A stretch of DNA of 64,000 nt from VRUE01 sp036406595 (GCA_036406595.1 DASXAR010000039.1:1-64000), one strand, 5' to 3'; numbered from the stretch's first letter, positions 49,787 to 59,190 are shown. Notes: generated by a model from the letters alone, not told the origin. Numbers and translations: made by a program.

Positions 49787-52700
49787 ATGGCAAAGCTCTG
49801 GGCACTGCGCCTGATGCCGGCCGTGCTCGCCGCAACCGCGCTCGTCGCATGGCCGGGCGGACCGGCCTCCGCGGCTGATCCATGCGCGGCTCCGGTGACC
49901 AACAAGGTCGCCTGCGAGAACACGAAACCCGGCGACCCGCCGTCCGACTGGCAGATCGACGGGATCGGCGATGCCTCGATCCAGGGATTCGCCACCCAGA
50001 TGAGCGTCAACGTCGGCCAGACGGTCGACTTCAAGATCAAGACGCCGGCGAGCTCCTACCACATCGACATCCTTCGCCTCGGCTACTACGGCGGCGACGG
50101 GGCGCGGAAAATCGCCTCCAACATCCAGCCCTCCGCCTCGCTTCCGCAGAGCCAGCCGAGCTGCACGAGCACCAGCTCCACCGGCCTGGTCGAATGCGGG
50201 AACTGGAAGATCTCGGCGTCGTGGACGGTGCCGTCGACGGCTGTCTCCGGCCTCTATGTGGCGCACCTGGTCCGCAACGACACCGGTGGCGAGAGCCAGA
50301 TCCTCTTCGTAGTGCGCGACGACTCGAGTCATTCCGACCTCGTGCTGAAGACCTCGGATGCGACCTGGCAGGCCTACAACGCCTACGGCGGCAACAGCCT
50401 CTACACCTGCACCGTCTCCTGCCCGCCGGGTGACCCGGGCGGCTACAAGGCCGCCTATGCGGTCTCCTACAACCGCCCCTTCGACGGCACCCTGGCCACC
50501 GACAGCGGCGTCTCCGACCCGTTCTATGCCGAGTACCAGCTGATCCGCTTCCTCGAGCGCAACGGGTACGACATGAGCTACGTCTCCGACCACGACGTCG
50601 AGGCCGGCGGGTCGCTGCTGCAGAACCACAAGGTCTTCATCTCCAGCGCCCACGACGAGTACTGGTCCGCCGGCGAGCGCCAGAACGTCGAAGCGGCCCG
50701 CGGCGCAGGGGTCAACCTCGCCTTCTTCAGCGGCAACGAGGTCTTCTGGAAGACGCGCTGGACGAACAGCTCCGACGGGTCGAACACGCCCTACCGAACG
50801 CTCGTCACCTACAAGGACACCCACTTCCCGAATCCGGTCGATCCGCTGGGGCCGGGGATCACCACCCCGACATGGCGCGACCCGCGATTCAGCCCGCCCG
50901 GCGACGCCGGCCGCCCCGAGAACAGCCTCAGCGGCCAGCTCTTCCTGATCAACTCGGGCACCTCCGAAATCAAAGTCCCCGGGACGTTCGCCAAGCTGCG
51001 GTTCTGGCGCAACACCGCGGTCTCAACGCTGAGCGCGGGTCAGACCCTCACGCTAGCCCCCGGGACCGGGACGCTGGGCTACGAGTGGGACGTCAACCCG
51101 GACAACCGCTTCCGTCCCGCCGGGCGGTTCCCGCTTTCCTCGACGACGGTGAGCGGGGTGCAGGCGTTCATCGACTACGGCACCGAAGTCGAGGACAACG
51201 CGACGGCGACGCACAGCCTCTCCCTCTACCGGGCCCCGAGCGGCGCGCTGGTCTTCGGCGCCGGCACCGTGCAGTGGTCCTGGGGGCTCGATGTCACCAA
51301 CGCCTGGAACGACGCCGGTCCCGATGGCGAAAAACCCGACCCGACCATGCAGCAGGCCACGGTCAACCTGATGGCCGACATGGGCGCCCAGCCGGCGACG
51401 CTGCAATCGCCTCTCATCGCGACCTCCGGCTCAACCGACTCGACGGCGCCGACCGCCGCACTCACCGCGCCCGCCGACGGCGCGTCCGTGTCTGACGGCA
51501 ACACCACGACGATCTCCGGCACGGCCTCGGACACCGGTGGCGGGGTCGTCGCCGCGGTCGAGGTCTCGACCGACGGAGGCGCGACCTGGCACACGGCGAA
51601 CGGGACCACATCCTGGACCTATCCATGGACGGTCCACGGCTACCCCTCGACCACGATCAGGGCGCGCGCCATCGACGACTCCGGCAACATCGGGGCCGCG
51701 AGCGCCGCGCGGACTGTCTCCGTCTCCTGCCCCTGCTCCGTCTTCGGATCGACGGTTCCCGAAACCGTCGACGCGGGCGACACCCACGCGGTGGAGGTCG
51801 GCGTCAAGTTCCGCAGCGACGTCGCGGGGAACGTCACCGGCATCCGCTTCTACAAGTCCTCCTCCAACACCGGCACCCATGTCGGCAACCTCTGGACGCT
51901 GGGCGGCACGAACCTGGCCAAAGCCACCTTCTCGGGCGAGAGCTCAAGCGGCTGGCAGCAGGTGAGCTTCTCCAGCCCGGTCGCGATCCAGCCCAACACG
52001 ACGTACGTCGCCTCCTACTTCGCTCCCAAAGGGCACTACTCGGCGGCCGAGTTCGCGGTCGAACATCCACCCGCGGTCGGCGCCGACAACCTCGACGCGC
52101 CGCCGCTGCACATCCTGCCCGACAAGGGGAACGGCAACGGCCTCTACGAATACAGCACCGCCAGCACCTTCCCGCAGAGCACCTTCCACGCCGAGAACTA
52201 CTGGGTCGACGTCCTCTTCGCACCGACCGGCCCGTCACAGCCGCCGGGTCAGGTCACGAACGTCAGCGCGACGGCGGGCATGCTCCAGGCGAACGTCAAC
52301 TGGACCCCGCCGTCCACCGGCGGTGCCCCGTCTACCTACCAGATCACCCCATACATCGGCTCCACCGCGCAGACGCCCGTGACCGTCACCGCCCCCGCCA
52401 CCAGCGCGGTGATAACCGGGCTCTCGGGCGGCACCACCTACACCTTCAAGGTGAAGGCGGTCAACGCCTTGGGGGCGGGGCCTGACTCGGCCGCGTCCAA
52501 TCCGGTCACCCCCACCACCCCCAGTCCGCCCGAGGCGCCGACCGGGGTCAGCGCAACCGCCGGGCCGCTGCAGGCGACCGTCAACTGGACCGCCCCCTCG
52601 AGCGACGGCGGCAGCCCGATCACCAGCTACCGGGTCACCCCCTACATCGGCTCTGCCGCGCAGACGCCGGTCAGCGTGGCCGCGCCGGCGAGCTCGACGA

Positions 52701-55700
52701 CGATCACCGGGCTCTCGGGCGGCACGACGTACACCTTCAAGGTCGCCGCGATCAACGCGGTCGGGCCGGGGCAGGACTCGGCTGCCTCCAACTCGGTCAC
52801 CCCCACCACCCCCAACCCGCCCGGGGCGCCGACCGGGGTCAGCGCAACCGCCGGGCCGCTGCAGGCGACCGTCAACTGGACCGCCCCCTCAAGCGACGGC
52901 GGCAGCCCGATCACCAGCTACCGGGTCACCCCCTACATCGGCTCCGCCGCGCAGACGCCGGTCAGCGTCGCCGCGCCGGCGAGCTCGACGACCGTCACCA
53001 ACCTCGCCGCGGGCACGGCCTACACCTTCAGGGTCGCCGCGGTCAACGTAGCCGGGCCGGGGTCGGATTCGAGCGCCTCGAATCCGGTCACTCCGACCCC
53101 CGCTCCGAGCCTCGCCGTGGACACAACGGTGACCGCGCATCAAACCAGCGGCTCGAGCAGCATCTCCTCGCCGGCCTTCTCGACCTCTGCCTCCGGTGAG
53201 CTGCTGCTCGCCTTCATCAGCTCGGACGGCCCCTCCGGTGGCGGCGGCCAGAGCTTCTCGAGCGTCAGCGGCGCCGGGCTGACCTGGCGTCTCCGCAGTC
53301 GCTCCAACGCCCAGCCCGGCACCGCGGAGATCTGGCAGGCCAACGCGCCGGCCACGCTCAGCAACGCCACCGTCACCGCCACCCGGGCGAGCGGCTCCTA
53401 CGTCGGCTCGATCACCGTCGTCGCCTTGATCGGAGCCGACCAGGTCGTCGACGGGACCACCGCGACGGGCAGCAGCTCCACAGGCGCCCCGTCGGTCTCG
53501 CTGACGACGACCCGCGCGAGCTCGTGGATATGGGGGGTGGGCAACGACTGGGACAGCGCCACCGCGCGCACCGTCGGACCGAACCAGACCAAGGTCGATG
53601 AGTTCCTTGCCTCGGTCGGCGACACGATGTGGGTGCAGCGGCAGACCCTGACGACGCCGCTCAGCGGGACGTTGGTGACGTTGAACGACACCGCCCCCAC
53701 CAACGACCGCTGGAACCTGGCGGCGATCGAGGTGCTGGGGACCACCCAGGGCGCCGCGCCGGCCACTCCCATCCTCTCCTCCACCGTCCCGGCCTCCCCG
53801 GCCAACCAGAACTCGCCGAAGCTCGTGGGCAGCGCCCCGGCCGGGTCCTCGGTCTCGATCTACTCGACCGCCAACTGCAGCGGCACGCCTCTCGCCGGGG
53901 GCAGCGCGGCGGAACTGGGAGCCGGGATCACGGTCCCCGTCCCCGATGACTCCAGCACCGCCCTACGCGCCACCGCGACCGCCGCCGGCGTCAGCTCGGC
54001 CTGCTCCGCGCCGCTCACCTACGTCGAGGACTCGACCGCGCCGCAGACCCAGATCGGCGCCCACCCGGCGGCGCTCAGCACCAGTCCCGCGGCGAGCTTC
54101 GAATTCTCCGGCGAAGACGCGGGCTCGGGCGTGGGCTCGCTGCAGTGCCGGCTCGACTCGACCGAAGCCTCCGCCTGGGCGGGCTGCGCCTCGCCGAAGA
54201 GCTACGCGAGCCTCGCCGACGGCGCCCACCTCTTCGAAGCGCGTGCGATCGACAAAGCCGGCAACACGGACGCGACGCCGGCCTCCTTCGAATGGCAGAT
54301 CGACGCGACGCCCCCCACCGCCGTGATCGACGCGGGCCCGAGCGGCGTCACCGAAGACTCGACCCCCACCTTCGAATTCCACTCCAGCGAGGCCGGCTCG
54401 AGCTTCGCCTGCTCGATCGACACGGGCACCGCGAGCTTCGGCGCCTGCTCGGGGCCGGGCGCCTCCCACACCCCGGCGAGCCCGCTCGCCGACGGCTCCT
54501 ACACCTTCCGGGTGCGCGCCACCGACGCGGCCGGGAACCAGGGCACGGCGACCCGCAGCTTCACGGTGGACTCGCCGGCCAACCCGCCCGGGGCGCCGTC
54601 CGGCCTCACCGCGATCGCGAAGAGCTCCGGCGCGCAGCTCAGCTGGACGGCCGCGGCCGGCAACGGAAGCCCGATCGTCAGCTACCGGATCACCCCCTAT
54701 ATCGGCGGTGCCGCCCAGACGCCGCTCAGCACGGGCTCGGCAGCGACGTCGGCCACGATCGGCGGCCTCACCAACGGCACCACCTACACCTTTACGGTGG
54801 CGGCCATCAACGCGGGTGGCCCCGGGCCCGAGTCGACCCCATCCGCGGCAATCACCCCATACGCAACGATCTTCGACCTCGCCACGCCCGCGACGGTCGA
54901 CGCCGGCGACGCCAAGGCCGTCGAGCTCGGCGTCAAGTTCCGCAGCGACGTGGCCGGCACCGTCAACGGGATCCGCTTCTACAAGGCCGCGGCAAACACC
55001 GGCACCCATGTCGGCAGCCTCTGGAACGCCGGCGGCACGCTTCTCGCCCAGGAAAGCTTCAGCGCCGAGACGGCATCCGGCTGGCAGCAGGTGAAATTCC
55101 CGAGCGCCGTCGCGATCCAGCCGAACACCACCTACATCGCCGGCTACCTCGCCCCGAAAGGCCATTACTCGGTGAACGGGCCGACGCTCTCCGCCGGCGT
55201 CGACAACCCGCCCCTGCACGCGCTGGCCAACAGCGCCAGCGCCAACGGCGTCTACATCTACAGCAGCACGGCCAAATTCCCGACCAACAGCTACCAGTCC
55301 TCCAACTACTGGGTCGATGTGCTGTTCACCCCGGCCGTCGCCGCCCAGCCCCCCGGCCAGGTGACGGGTGTGAGCGCCACCGCCGGCCCCGGGCGGGCGA
55401 ACGTGAGCTGGAGCGCGCCGGCCAGCGACGGCGGCAGCGCCATCACCGGCTACCGGGTCACTCCCTACATCGGCTCCGCCGCCCAGGCGCCGGTCACGGT
55501 CGCCGCGCCGGCAACGTCGAAAACGATCACCGGGCTGACCGCCGGAACCACCTATACGTTCAAGGTGGCCGCGATCAACGCGATCGGCACCGGGCCCGAC
55601 TCGACCGCCTCGAACCCGGTCACGCCGACGGCGGTGGGAAATGGCCCCGACTCGCCGACCGGGGTCACCGCCGGGGCCCGCAACCAGGGCGCGCTGGTCA

Positions 55701-56398
55701 GCTGGAGCGCGCCCGCCAACGAAGGCGGCAGCGCGATCACCAGCTACCGCGTCACCCCATATGTGGGCAACGCGGCGCAGGCCCCCACGACGGTTCCCGC
55801 CTCCACCACCTCGACGACGATCGGCGGCCTGGCGAACGGCACGACCTACACGTTCAGGGTCACCGCGATCAACAGCCTCGGCTCCAGCCCGGAATCCGAA
55901 CCCTCCAACCCGGCGATGCCGCGCGCGACGATCTTCGAGCAGACCGTTCCGACCGTGATCGAAGACACCGACTCGAACTCGGTCGAGCTCGGCGTCAAGT
56001 TCACCAGCGACGTCGCGGGCACGATCCGGGGAATTCGCTTCTACAAGGGCCCCGGGAACGTGGGGACCCACGTCGTCAGTTTCTGGAACGCCGCCGGGGA
56101 ACTGCTCGAGCAGGACACGGCGACGGGGGAGAGCGCCTCCGGTTGGCAGGAGGTGCAGTTCGCGAGCCCGGTCCCGATCGCCCCCGGCACCGTCTATGTC
56201 GCCGGCTATCTGGCCCCCAACGGCCACTACTCGGTGATCCAACCGGGCTTCACGAGCGCGGTTGACAGCCCGCCGCTCCACGCGCTGGCAAACGCGACGA
56301 GCCCGAACGGCGTCTACTCGTACAGCCCGGTGAGCATCTTCCCGACCGACACCTTCAACTCGTCGAACTACTCGGTCGACGTCATGTTCACGCCATGA
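49787..56398 (+). CDS. Giant secreted protein: dimethylformamidase-like head, FN3 and DUF4082 repeats
   Basis: A 2203-residue exported protein. After the signal peptide (about 1-27), residues 30-560 resemble the large subunit of N,N-dimethylformamidase: RLGYYGGDGARKIAS, GLYVAHL, AYNAYGGNSLY, RFLERNGYDMSYVSDHDVE, SSAHDEYWSAGER, FFSGNEVFWKTRW. An Ig-like domain (560-650) follows, then DUF4082 (653-815), three FN3 (817-1100), the 200-residue module shared with the oxidase gene (1107-1318), three Ig-like domains (1320-1595), FN3, DUF4082 (1695-1850), two FN3, DUF4082 (2046-2203). No anchor is seen. Amidase activity is not assured: no small subunit gene is present. Probably a surface-binding or matrix protein. 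Confidence 0.83.
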   Translation: MAKLWALRLMPAVLAATALVAWPGGPASAADPCAAPVTNKVACENTKPGDPPSDWQIDGIGDASIQGFATQMSVNVGQTVDFKIKTPASSYHIDILRLGYYGGDGARKIASNIQPSASLPQSQPSCTSTSSTGLVECGNWKISASWTVPSTAVSGLYVAHLVRNDTGGESQILFVVRDDSSHSDLVLKTSDATWQAYNAYGGNSLYTCTVSCPPGDPGGYKAAYAVSYNRPFDGTLATDSGVSDPFYAEYQLIRFLERNGYDMSYVSDHDVEAGGSLLQNHKVFISSAHDEYWSAGERQNVEAARGAGVNLAFFSGNEVFWKTRWTNSSDGSNTPYRTLVTYKDTHFPNPVDPLGPGITTPTWRDPRFSPPGDAGRPENSLSGQLFLINSGTSEIKVPGTFAKLRFWRNTAVSTLSAGQTLTLAPGTGTLGYEWDVNPDNRFRPAGRFPLSSTTVSGVQAFIDYGTEVEDNATATHSLSLYRAPSGALVFGAGTVQWSWGLDVTNAWNDAGPDGEKPDPTMQQATVNLMADMGAQPATLQSPLIATSGSTDSTAPTAALTAPADGASVSDGNTTTISGTASDTGGGVVAAVEVSTDGGATWHTANGTTSWTYPWTVHGYPSTTIRARAIDDSGNIGAASAARTVSVSCPCSVFGSTVPETVDAGDTHAVEVGVKFRSDVAGNVTGIRFYKSSSNTGTHVGNLWTLGGTNLAKATFSGESSSGWQQVSFSSPVAIQPNTTYVASYFAPKGHYSAAEFAVEHPPAVGADNLDAPPLHILPDKGNGNGLYEYSTASTFPQSTFHAENYWVDVLFAPTGPSQPPGQVTNVSATAGMLQANVNWTPPSTGGAPSTYQITPYIGSTAQTPVTVTAPATSAVITGLSGGTTYTFKVKAVNALGAGPDSAASNPVTPTTPSPPEAPTGVSATAGPLQATVNWTAPSSDGGSPITSYRVTPYIGSAAQTPVSVAAPASSTTITGLSGGTTYTFKVAAINAVGPGQDSAASNSVTPTTPNPPGAPTGVSATAGPLQATVNWTAPSSDGGSPITSYRVTPYIGSAAQTPVSVAAPASSTTVTNLAAGTAYTFRVAAVNVAGPGSDSSASNPVTPTPAPSLAVDTTVTAHQTSGSSSISSPAFSTSASGELLLAFISSDGPSGGGGQSFSSVSGAGLTWRLRSRSNAQPGTAEIWQANAPATLSNATVTATRASGSYVGSITVVALIGADQVVDGTTATGSSSTGAPSVSLTTTRASSWIWGVGNDWDSATARTVGPNQTKVDEFLASVGDTMWVQRQTLTTPLSGTLVTLNDTAPTNDRWNLAAIEVLGTTQGAAPATPILSSTVPASPANQNSPKLVGSAPAGSSVSIYSTANCSGTPLAGGSAAELGAGITVPVPDDSSTALRATATAAGVSSACSAPLTYVEDSTAPQTQIGAHPAALSTSPAASFEFSGEDAGSGVGSLQCRLDSTEASAWAGCASPKSYASLADGAHLFEARAIDKAGNTDATPASFEWQIDATPPTAVIDAGPSGVTEDSTPTFEFHSSEAGSSFACSIDTGTASFGACSGPGASHTPASPLADGSYTFRVRATDAAGNQGTATRSFTVDSPANPPGAPSGLTAIAKSSGAQLSWTAAAGNGSPIVSYRITPYIGGAAQTPLSTGSAATSATIGGLTNGTTYTFTVAAINAGGPGPESTPSAAITPYATIFDLATPATVDAGDAKAVELGVKFRSDVAGTVNGIRFYKAAANTGTHVGSLWNAGGTLLAQESFSAETASGWQQVKFPSAVAIQPNTTYIAGYLAPKGHYSVNGPTLSAGVDNPPLHALANSASANGVYIYSSTAKFPTNSYQSSNYWVDVLFTPAVAAQPPGQVTGVSATAGPGRANVSWSAPASDGGSAITGYRVTPYIGSAAQAPVTVAAPATSKTITGLTAGTTYTFKVAAINAIGTGPDSTASNPVTPTAVGNGPDSPTGVTAGARNQGALVSWSAPANEGGSAITSYRVTPYVGNAAQAPTTVPASTTSTTIGGLANGTTYTFRVTAINSLGSSPESEPSNPAMPRATIFEQTVPTVIEDTDSNSVELGVKFTSDVAGTIRGIRFYKGPGNVGTHVVSFWNAAGELLEQDTATGESASGWQEVQFASPVPIAPGTVYVAGYLAPNGHYSVIQPGFTSAVDSPPLHALANATSPNGVYSYSPVSIFPTDTFNSSNYSVDVMFTP
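52504..53085 (+). repeat. Tandem FN3-coding repeat, 291-nt period
   Basis: Two adjacent FN3 units are almost identical in DNA over 52535-52701 and 52826-52992 (three differences in 167 nt), then diverge. This points to recent duplication or gene conversion inside the giant gene. Confidence 0.85.
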
Positions 56399-56997
56399 AC
56401 CGCTCGACGACCCCCAGATTGCCCGCCACCTTCGCCGCCGCCGGCCTGGCCCTGATCCTCGCGGCGGCCGCCGCCCTCGTGCTCGCCGCCTGCGGCGGAA
56501 GCGGCCAACCGACCGACTCAGGCTCCCAACCGGAGACGAGAAGCGCCTACATCGTCCCCTCCTCGAATCCGATCTCCTCCGAGGACGCGCCAAGCGTCGC
56601 CCGCTACCCGACCGGCCGCGACAACGACGAGACCAGCAAGACCGGGGCAGACCTGGATCCATGCGACCTGGTCTCCTCGAAGCAGGCGGCGGCGATACTG
56701 GGCAGCTCCGTCCACAGCTCGCTCGGACTGCAGGGACCGACCTGCATCTATGAAACCGGCGGCTCGGGGCCGCAGATCACCGTCGTGATCGAGCAGACCT
56801 CCCTCGCCGGCCTCCGTCGCGAGGCGTCGGAGGCCACCCGGCTGCAGGTCGGGAACCGGAGCGGCTGGTGCATCGACCATGGCTCCACCTCGGTCGCGGT
56901 GCCGCTCGAGAAGGGTGGCGTGCTGCGGGTGAACGGGCCCTGCGCGCTCGCCTCGCGCTTCGCCGCCCTGGCGGTCGGCGGCGCCTCCCGGAGCTGA
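56395..56997 (+). CDS. Lipoprotein with DUF3558-like C-terminal domain
   Basis: A 200-residue lipoprotein: lipobox Cys33 (LVLAACGGSG), a Ser/Thr/Pro-rich linker (about 35-85), then DPCDLVSSKQAAAILGSSVHSS...GPTCIYET, the pattern of actinobacterial DUF3558-type lipoproteins, with four Cys likely in two disulfides. ATGA overlaps the stop codon of the giant gene, so translation is coupled; it may help export, anchor or fold that protein. This is inferred from coupling only. Confidence 0.78.
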   Translation: MNRSTTPRLPATFAAAGLALILAAAAALVLAACGGSGQPTDSGSQPETRSAYIVPSSNPISSEDAPSVARYPTGRDNDETSKTGADLDPCDLVSSKQAAAILGSSVHSSLGLQGPTCIYETGGSGPQITVVIEQTSLAGLRREASEATRLQVGNRSGWCIDHGSTSVAVPLEKGGVLRVNGPCALASRFAALAVGGASRS

Positions 56998-57025
56998 GCC
57001 GAGCGGGCGCAGTCCTGAGCCCGCC

Positions 57026-57589
57026 TCAGGTCGTCGCCCGGCGCCTGCGGTAGCGGCGGGTCTTCGCGCGGTTCCCGCAGACCTCCATCGAGCACCAGGT
57101 TCGCGAGCGGTTGCGGGACTCGTCGAAGAACGCCCACTCGCAGGTCTCGTCCGGGCAGACCTTGAGGCGAGGCCAGGCGCCGGTCGCCTGAAGCCGCTCG
57201 AGCGCGAGCAGCAGGCGGGCCTCGAAGGCCGGGGCGCCCTCACCCTCCGGAGCAAGCTCGAGCTCGCCCTCGGCGCCGAGCACGGTGCGATAGCGGGCGC
57301 GCGCGGCGGCCGCGCGAAGGGGCGCCACCGCCTGGTCGTCTGCGGGCCGCCCGTTGTTGGCCAGCATCAGGGCGCGCAGGGCCCCGCGCAGGGCGAGGAC
57401 CCGATGGTGGCCCGCCTCGTCGATCTCCGCCGCGCCGACCTCGCCGTCCGACCCCCGGATCCAGCTCTCCAGGGCTGCGGCGTCGGCGATCGCGTCGATG
57501 CCCTCGTCCTGGTCCCAGGTGTTGACGAAGTCGACCAGCAGCCCAGCCTCTCTGTCGACGGACGAATTTGAATTTCCGCTTGACACCAC
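57026..57589 (-). CDS. ABATE/CGNR zinc-finger transcriptional regulator
   Basis: A 187-residue protein. The N-terminal ABATE domain starts LLVDFVNTWDQDEG and has RGALRALMLANNGRP; the C-terminal CGNR finger is present: VCPDETCEWAFFDESRNRSRTWCSMEVCGNRAKTRRYR, four Cys and the Arg/Lys-rich helix. Such proteins are thought to regulate genes involved in stress or solvent/aromatic metabolism. The GTG start lies 4 nt from a TTGACA -35 box for the divergent transcript, so the two genes share control; autoregulation through the palindrome at 57615 is possible. Confidence 0.88.
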   Translation of the reverse strand: MVSSGNSNSSVDREAGLLVDFVNTWDQDEGIDAIADAAALESWIRGSDGEVGAAEIDEAGHHRVLALRGALRALMLANNGRPADDQAVAPLRAAAARARYRTVLGAEGELELAPEGEGAPAFEARLLLALERLQATGAWPRLKVCPDETCEWAFFDESRNRSRTWCSMEVCGNRAKTRRYRRRRATT

Positions 57590-57609
57590 CCAACCAGTTT
57601 AGCTAGTGT
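57580..57609 (+). promoter_or_regulatory. Sigma-70-type promoter with downstream palindrome
   Basis: TTGACA (57580-57585) and TAGTGT (57604-57609) are 18 nt apart, the best-looking housekeeping promoter in the window. Transcription would start near 57616. Confidence 0.68.
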
Positions 57610-57614
57610 TGTGA

Positions 57615-57641
57615 ACACCGGCAAATGGAAATTGCCGGTGT
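57615..57641. promoter_or_regulatory. Perfect 10-bp inverted repeat at the promoter start point
   Basis: ACACCGGCAA (57615-57624) pairs with TTGCCGGTGT (57632-57641) around ATGGAAA. It begins where transcription from the TTGACA/TAGTGT promoter should start. It is either an operator (the CGNR regulator next door is a candidate) or a 5' stem-loop in the RNA. Confidence 0.6.
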
Positions 57642-57673
57642 CGCACGCCACGAGAGCCGAACGGAGGCCCGAA

Positions 57674-57787
57674 ATGAGGTTCGCAAGCAGCCTGGTGATC
57701 GCCAACGCCGCCGAGAGGCAGCGCCACCTACGGGAAATCGCCGCCCGCGACCGGCGCGTCCGCCGCCGCCCGCTGCGCTCCCGCTGA
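57674..57787 (+). CDS. Small basic protein of 37 residues, unknown
   Basis: A short ORF starting MRFASSLVIANAAERQRHLR and ending in an Arg-rich tail (RDRRVRRRPLRSR). CGGAGG stands 6 nt before the ATG, a strong ribosome binding site, and it lies downstream of the promoter and palindrome at 57580-57641. The next gene begins 47 nt later. It might be a regulatory leader peptide or small protein; no family recognised. Confidence 0.5.
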   Translation: MRFASSLVIANAAERQRHLREIAARDRRVRRRPLRSR

Positions 57788-57834
57788 GATCCGGTTGAAC
57801 CGCGCTCCCCGGGCATGCGTATGCCCGGAAGGAG

Positions 57835-59190
57835 ATGGGGAGCGCAAGACTCAGAGCTGTCCTGGCGGTGGGTGTGCTGGCGCTGCTGGCCTGGACCGCG
57901 AACGCCGTCGCCGCGACGACCACGATCGGGCAGCTGGCGCCCAATCCGTACGAATACTCCGGCTACGAATACGTCTATCACCCGCCCGCGGCGACCTGCG
58001 AAGCCGCCCAGGACGTCGCTGGGACGGGCACCAGCTACGCGGTCCCGAGCGGCGGCACGACGATCACCGCCTGGCGCACCAACGCGACGACCGGGTCGGG
58101 GCAGCAGATGACCTTCAAGGTCTTCCGCAAGGTCGGTGACCCGGCCACCTACGAAGTGGTCGGACACGACGGGCCGCGCACGCTGACCGCGGGGACGGCC
58201 ACCGGCGGCACCGTCAATGCCTTCACCGGCCTTTCGATTCCCGTGCAGCCGGGAGACCTGGTCGGGCTCTACCCCGACAACGCGGCCACCGTCCACGACG
58301 CGTGCATCTTTCCGTTCGCCAGCGGCTCCTACCTGTTCCGCAGCGGAAGCCTCGAAGACAGCGGCTCCGGCGCATTCAGCTCGGCGAGCGGCCAGAGGCC
58401 GAACCTGACCGCGACGGTGACCGTCACCTCGGGTGGCGGCGGCCCCGAACTGCACACCCTCACCGTGCTGCATGGCGGGGCCGGGTACGGCACGGTGCAG
58501 AGCTCGCCCGGCGGGATCGATGCCTGCTCCGCCGAATGCTCACACGCGTTCGAAGACGGAACGGTCGTCAACCTCACCGCCACGCCGGACGGCTACTCGA
58601 ACTTCGACGGATGGTCGGGGGGCGCCTGCACCGGGACGGGCTCCTGTCAGCTGACCATCGGCGCCGACGTCTCGGTGACCGCCGGCTTCTCCGCAAAGGG
58701 CTACAGCTACGAATACGGCTACGGGGGCTACGGGCCATCGCAGACCGGGTCGCCAGGCTCGACCCCCATCCGCAGGCGGTGCCGGAAAGCAGGCAGGCGG
58801 ACTCGTCATCACAAGCGCGCCAGGCGACATTGCGCCGCGAAGACGAAGCGCGTGGCGAAGAGGGTCCAGAATCAGGCCCTTGGCGCGCCGGTCCTGGCGA
58901 CCATGGCCGGGCGGACCCTCTACAGCCTCAGCGCCGAGCATGGAAAGACGTTCATCTGCACCGGAGCGTGCCTGGCGACATGGCACCCGCTCCTCCTGCG
59001 GGCCGGACTCCGCCCGATCGGCCCGGTCAAGCTGGGCACGGTGAGGCGCCCGGAGGGCAGGATCCAGATCACCTATCACGGCAGGCCCGTCTACACCTTC
59101 AGCGGCGACAGCGGGCCCGGCCAGGCGAACGGCCAGGGGTTCAAGGACGTCGGTACCTGGGGCGCCGTGACGATTCCGCTTGGGAGCTAG
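57835..59190 (+). CDS. Secreted protein with InlB B-type repeat and COG4315-like C-terminal domain
   Basis: A 451-residue exported protein. Signal peptide about 1-27 (WTANAVAA). A beta-rich domain follows (28-200), then at about 206-285 a Cys-bearing B-repeat-like domain (HTLTVLHGGAGYGTVQSSP, EDGTVVNLTATP, FDGWSGGACTG). A Tyr/Gly stretch and a strongly basic linker (about 300-345, HHKRARRHC) lead to a C-terminal part (346-451) like COG4315: RTLYSLSAEHGKTFICTGACLATWHPLL and RPVYTFSGDSGPGQANGQG, resembling the Yx(FWY)xxD family. AAGGAG directly abuts the ATG. Its stop codon shares CTAG with the convergent AI-2E gene. Confidence 0.8.
   Translation: MGSARLRAVLAVGVLALLAWTANAVAATTTIGQLAPNPYEYSGYEYVYHPPAATCEAAQDVAGTGTSYAVPSGGTTITAWRTNATTGSGQQMTFKVFRKVGDPATYEVVGHDGPRTLTAGTATGGTVNAFTGLSIPVQPGDLVGLYPDNAATVHDACIFPFASGSYLFRSGSLEDSGSGAFSSASGQRPNLTATVTVTSGGGGPELHTLTVLHGGAGYGTVQSSPGGIDACSAECSHAFEDGTVVNLTATPDGYSNFDGWSGGACTGTGSCQLTIGADVSVTAGFSAKGYSYEYGYGGYGPSQTGSPGSTPIRRRCRKAGRRTRHHKRARRHCAAKTKRVAKRVQNQALGAPVLATMAGRTLYSLSAEHGKTFICTGACLATWHPLLLRAGLRPIGPVKLGTVRRPEGRIQITYHGRPVYTFSGDSGPGQANGQGFKDVGTWGAVTIPLGS

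Noticed and set aside
49787..56398. A dimethylformamide degradation locus
   Set aside because: Only the large-subunit-like domain is present, exported and fused to binding domains; no small subunit or amine-using genes lie nearby.
53963..56662. Open frame of 899 codons on the minus strand
   Set aside because: Shadow of the giant secreted-protein gene; Arg/Gly-rich and without any domain.
40622..59190. An antiphage or toxin-delivery (polymorphic toxin) island
   Set aside because: Large repeat proteins suggest it, but no toxin domain, immunity gene, secretion machinery or nuclease is seen; the contents fit surface or extracellular enzymes.
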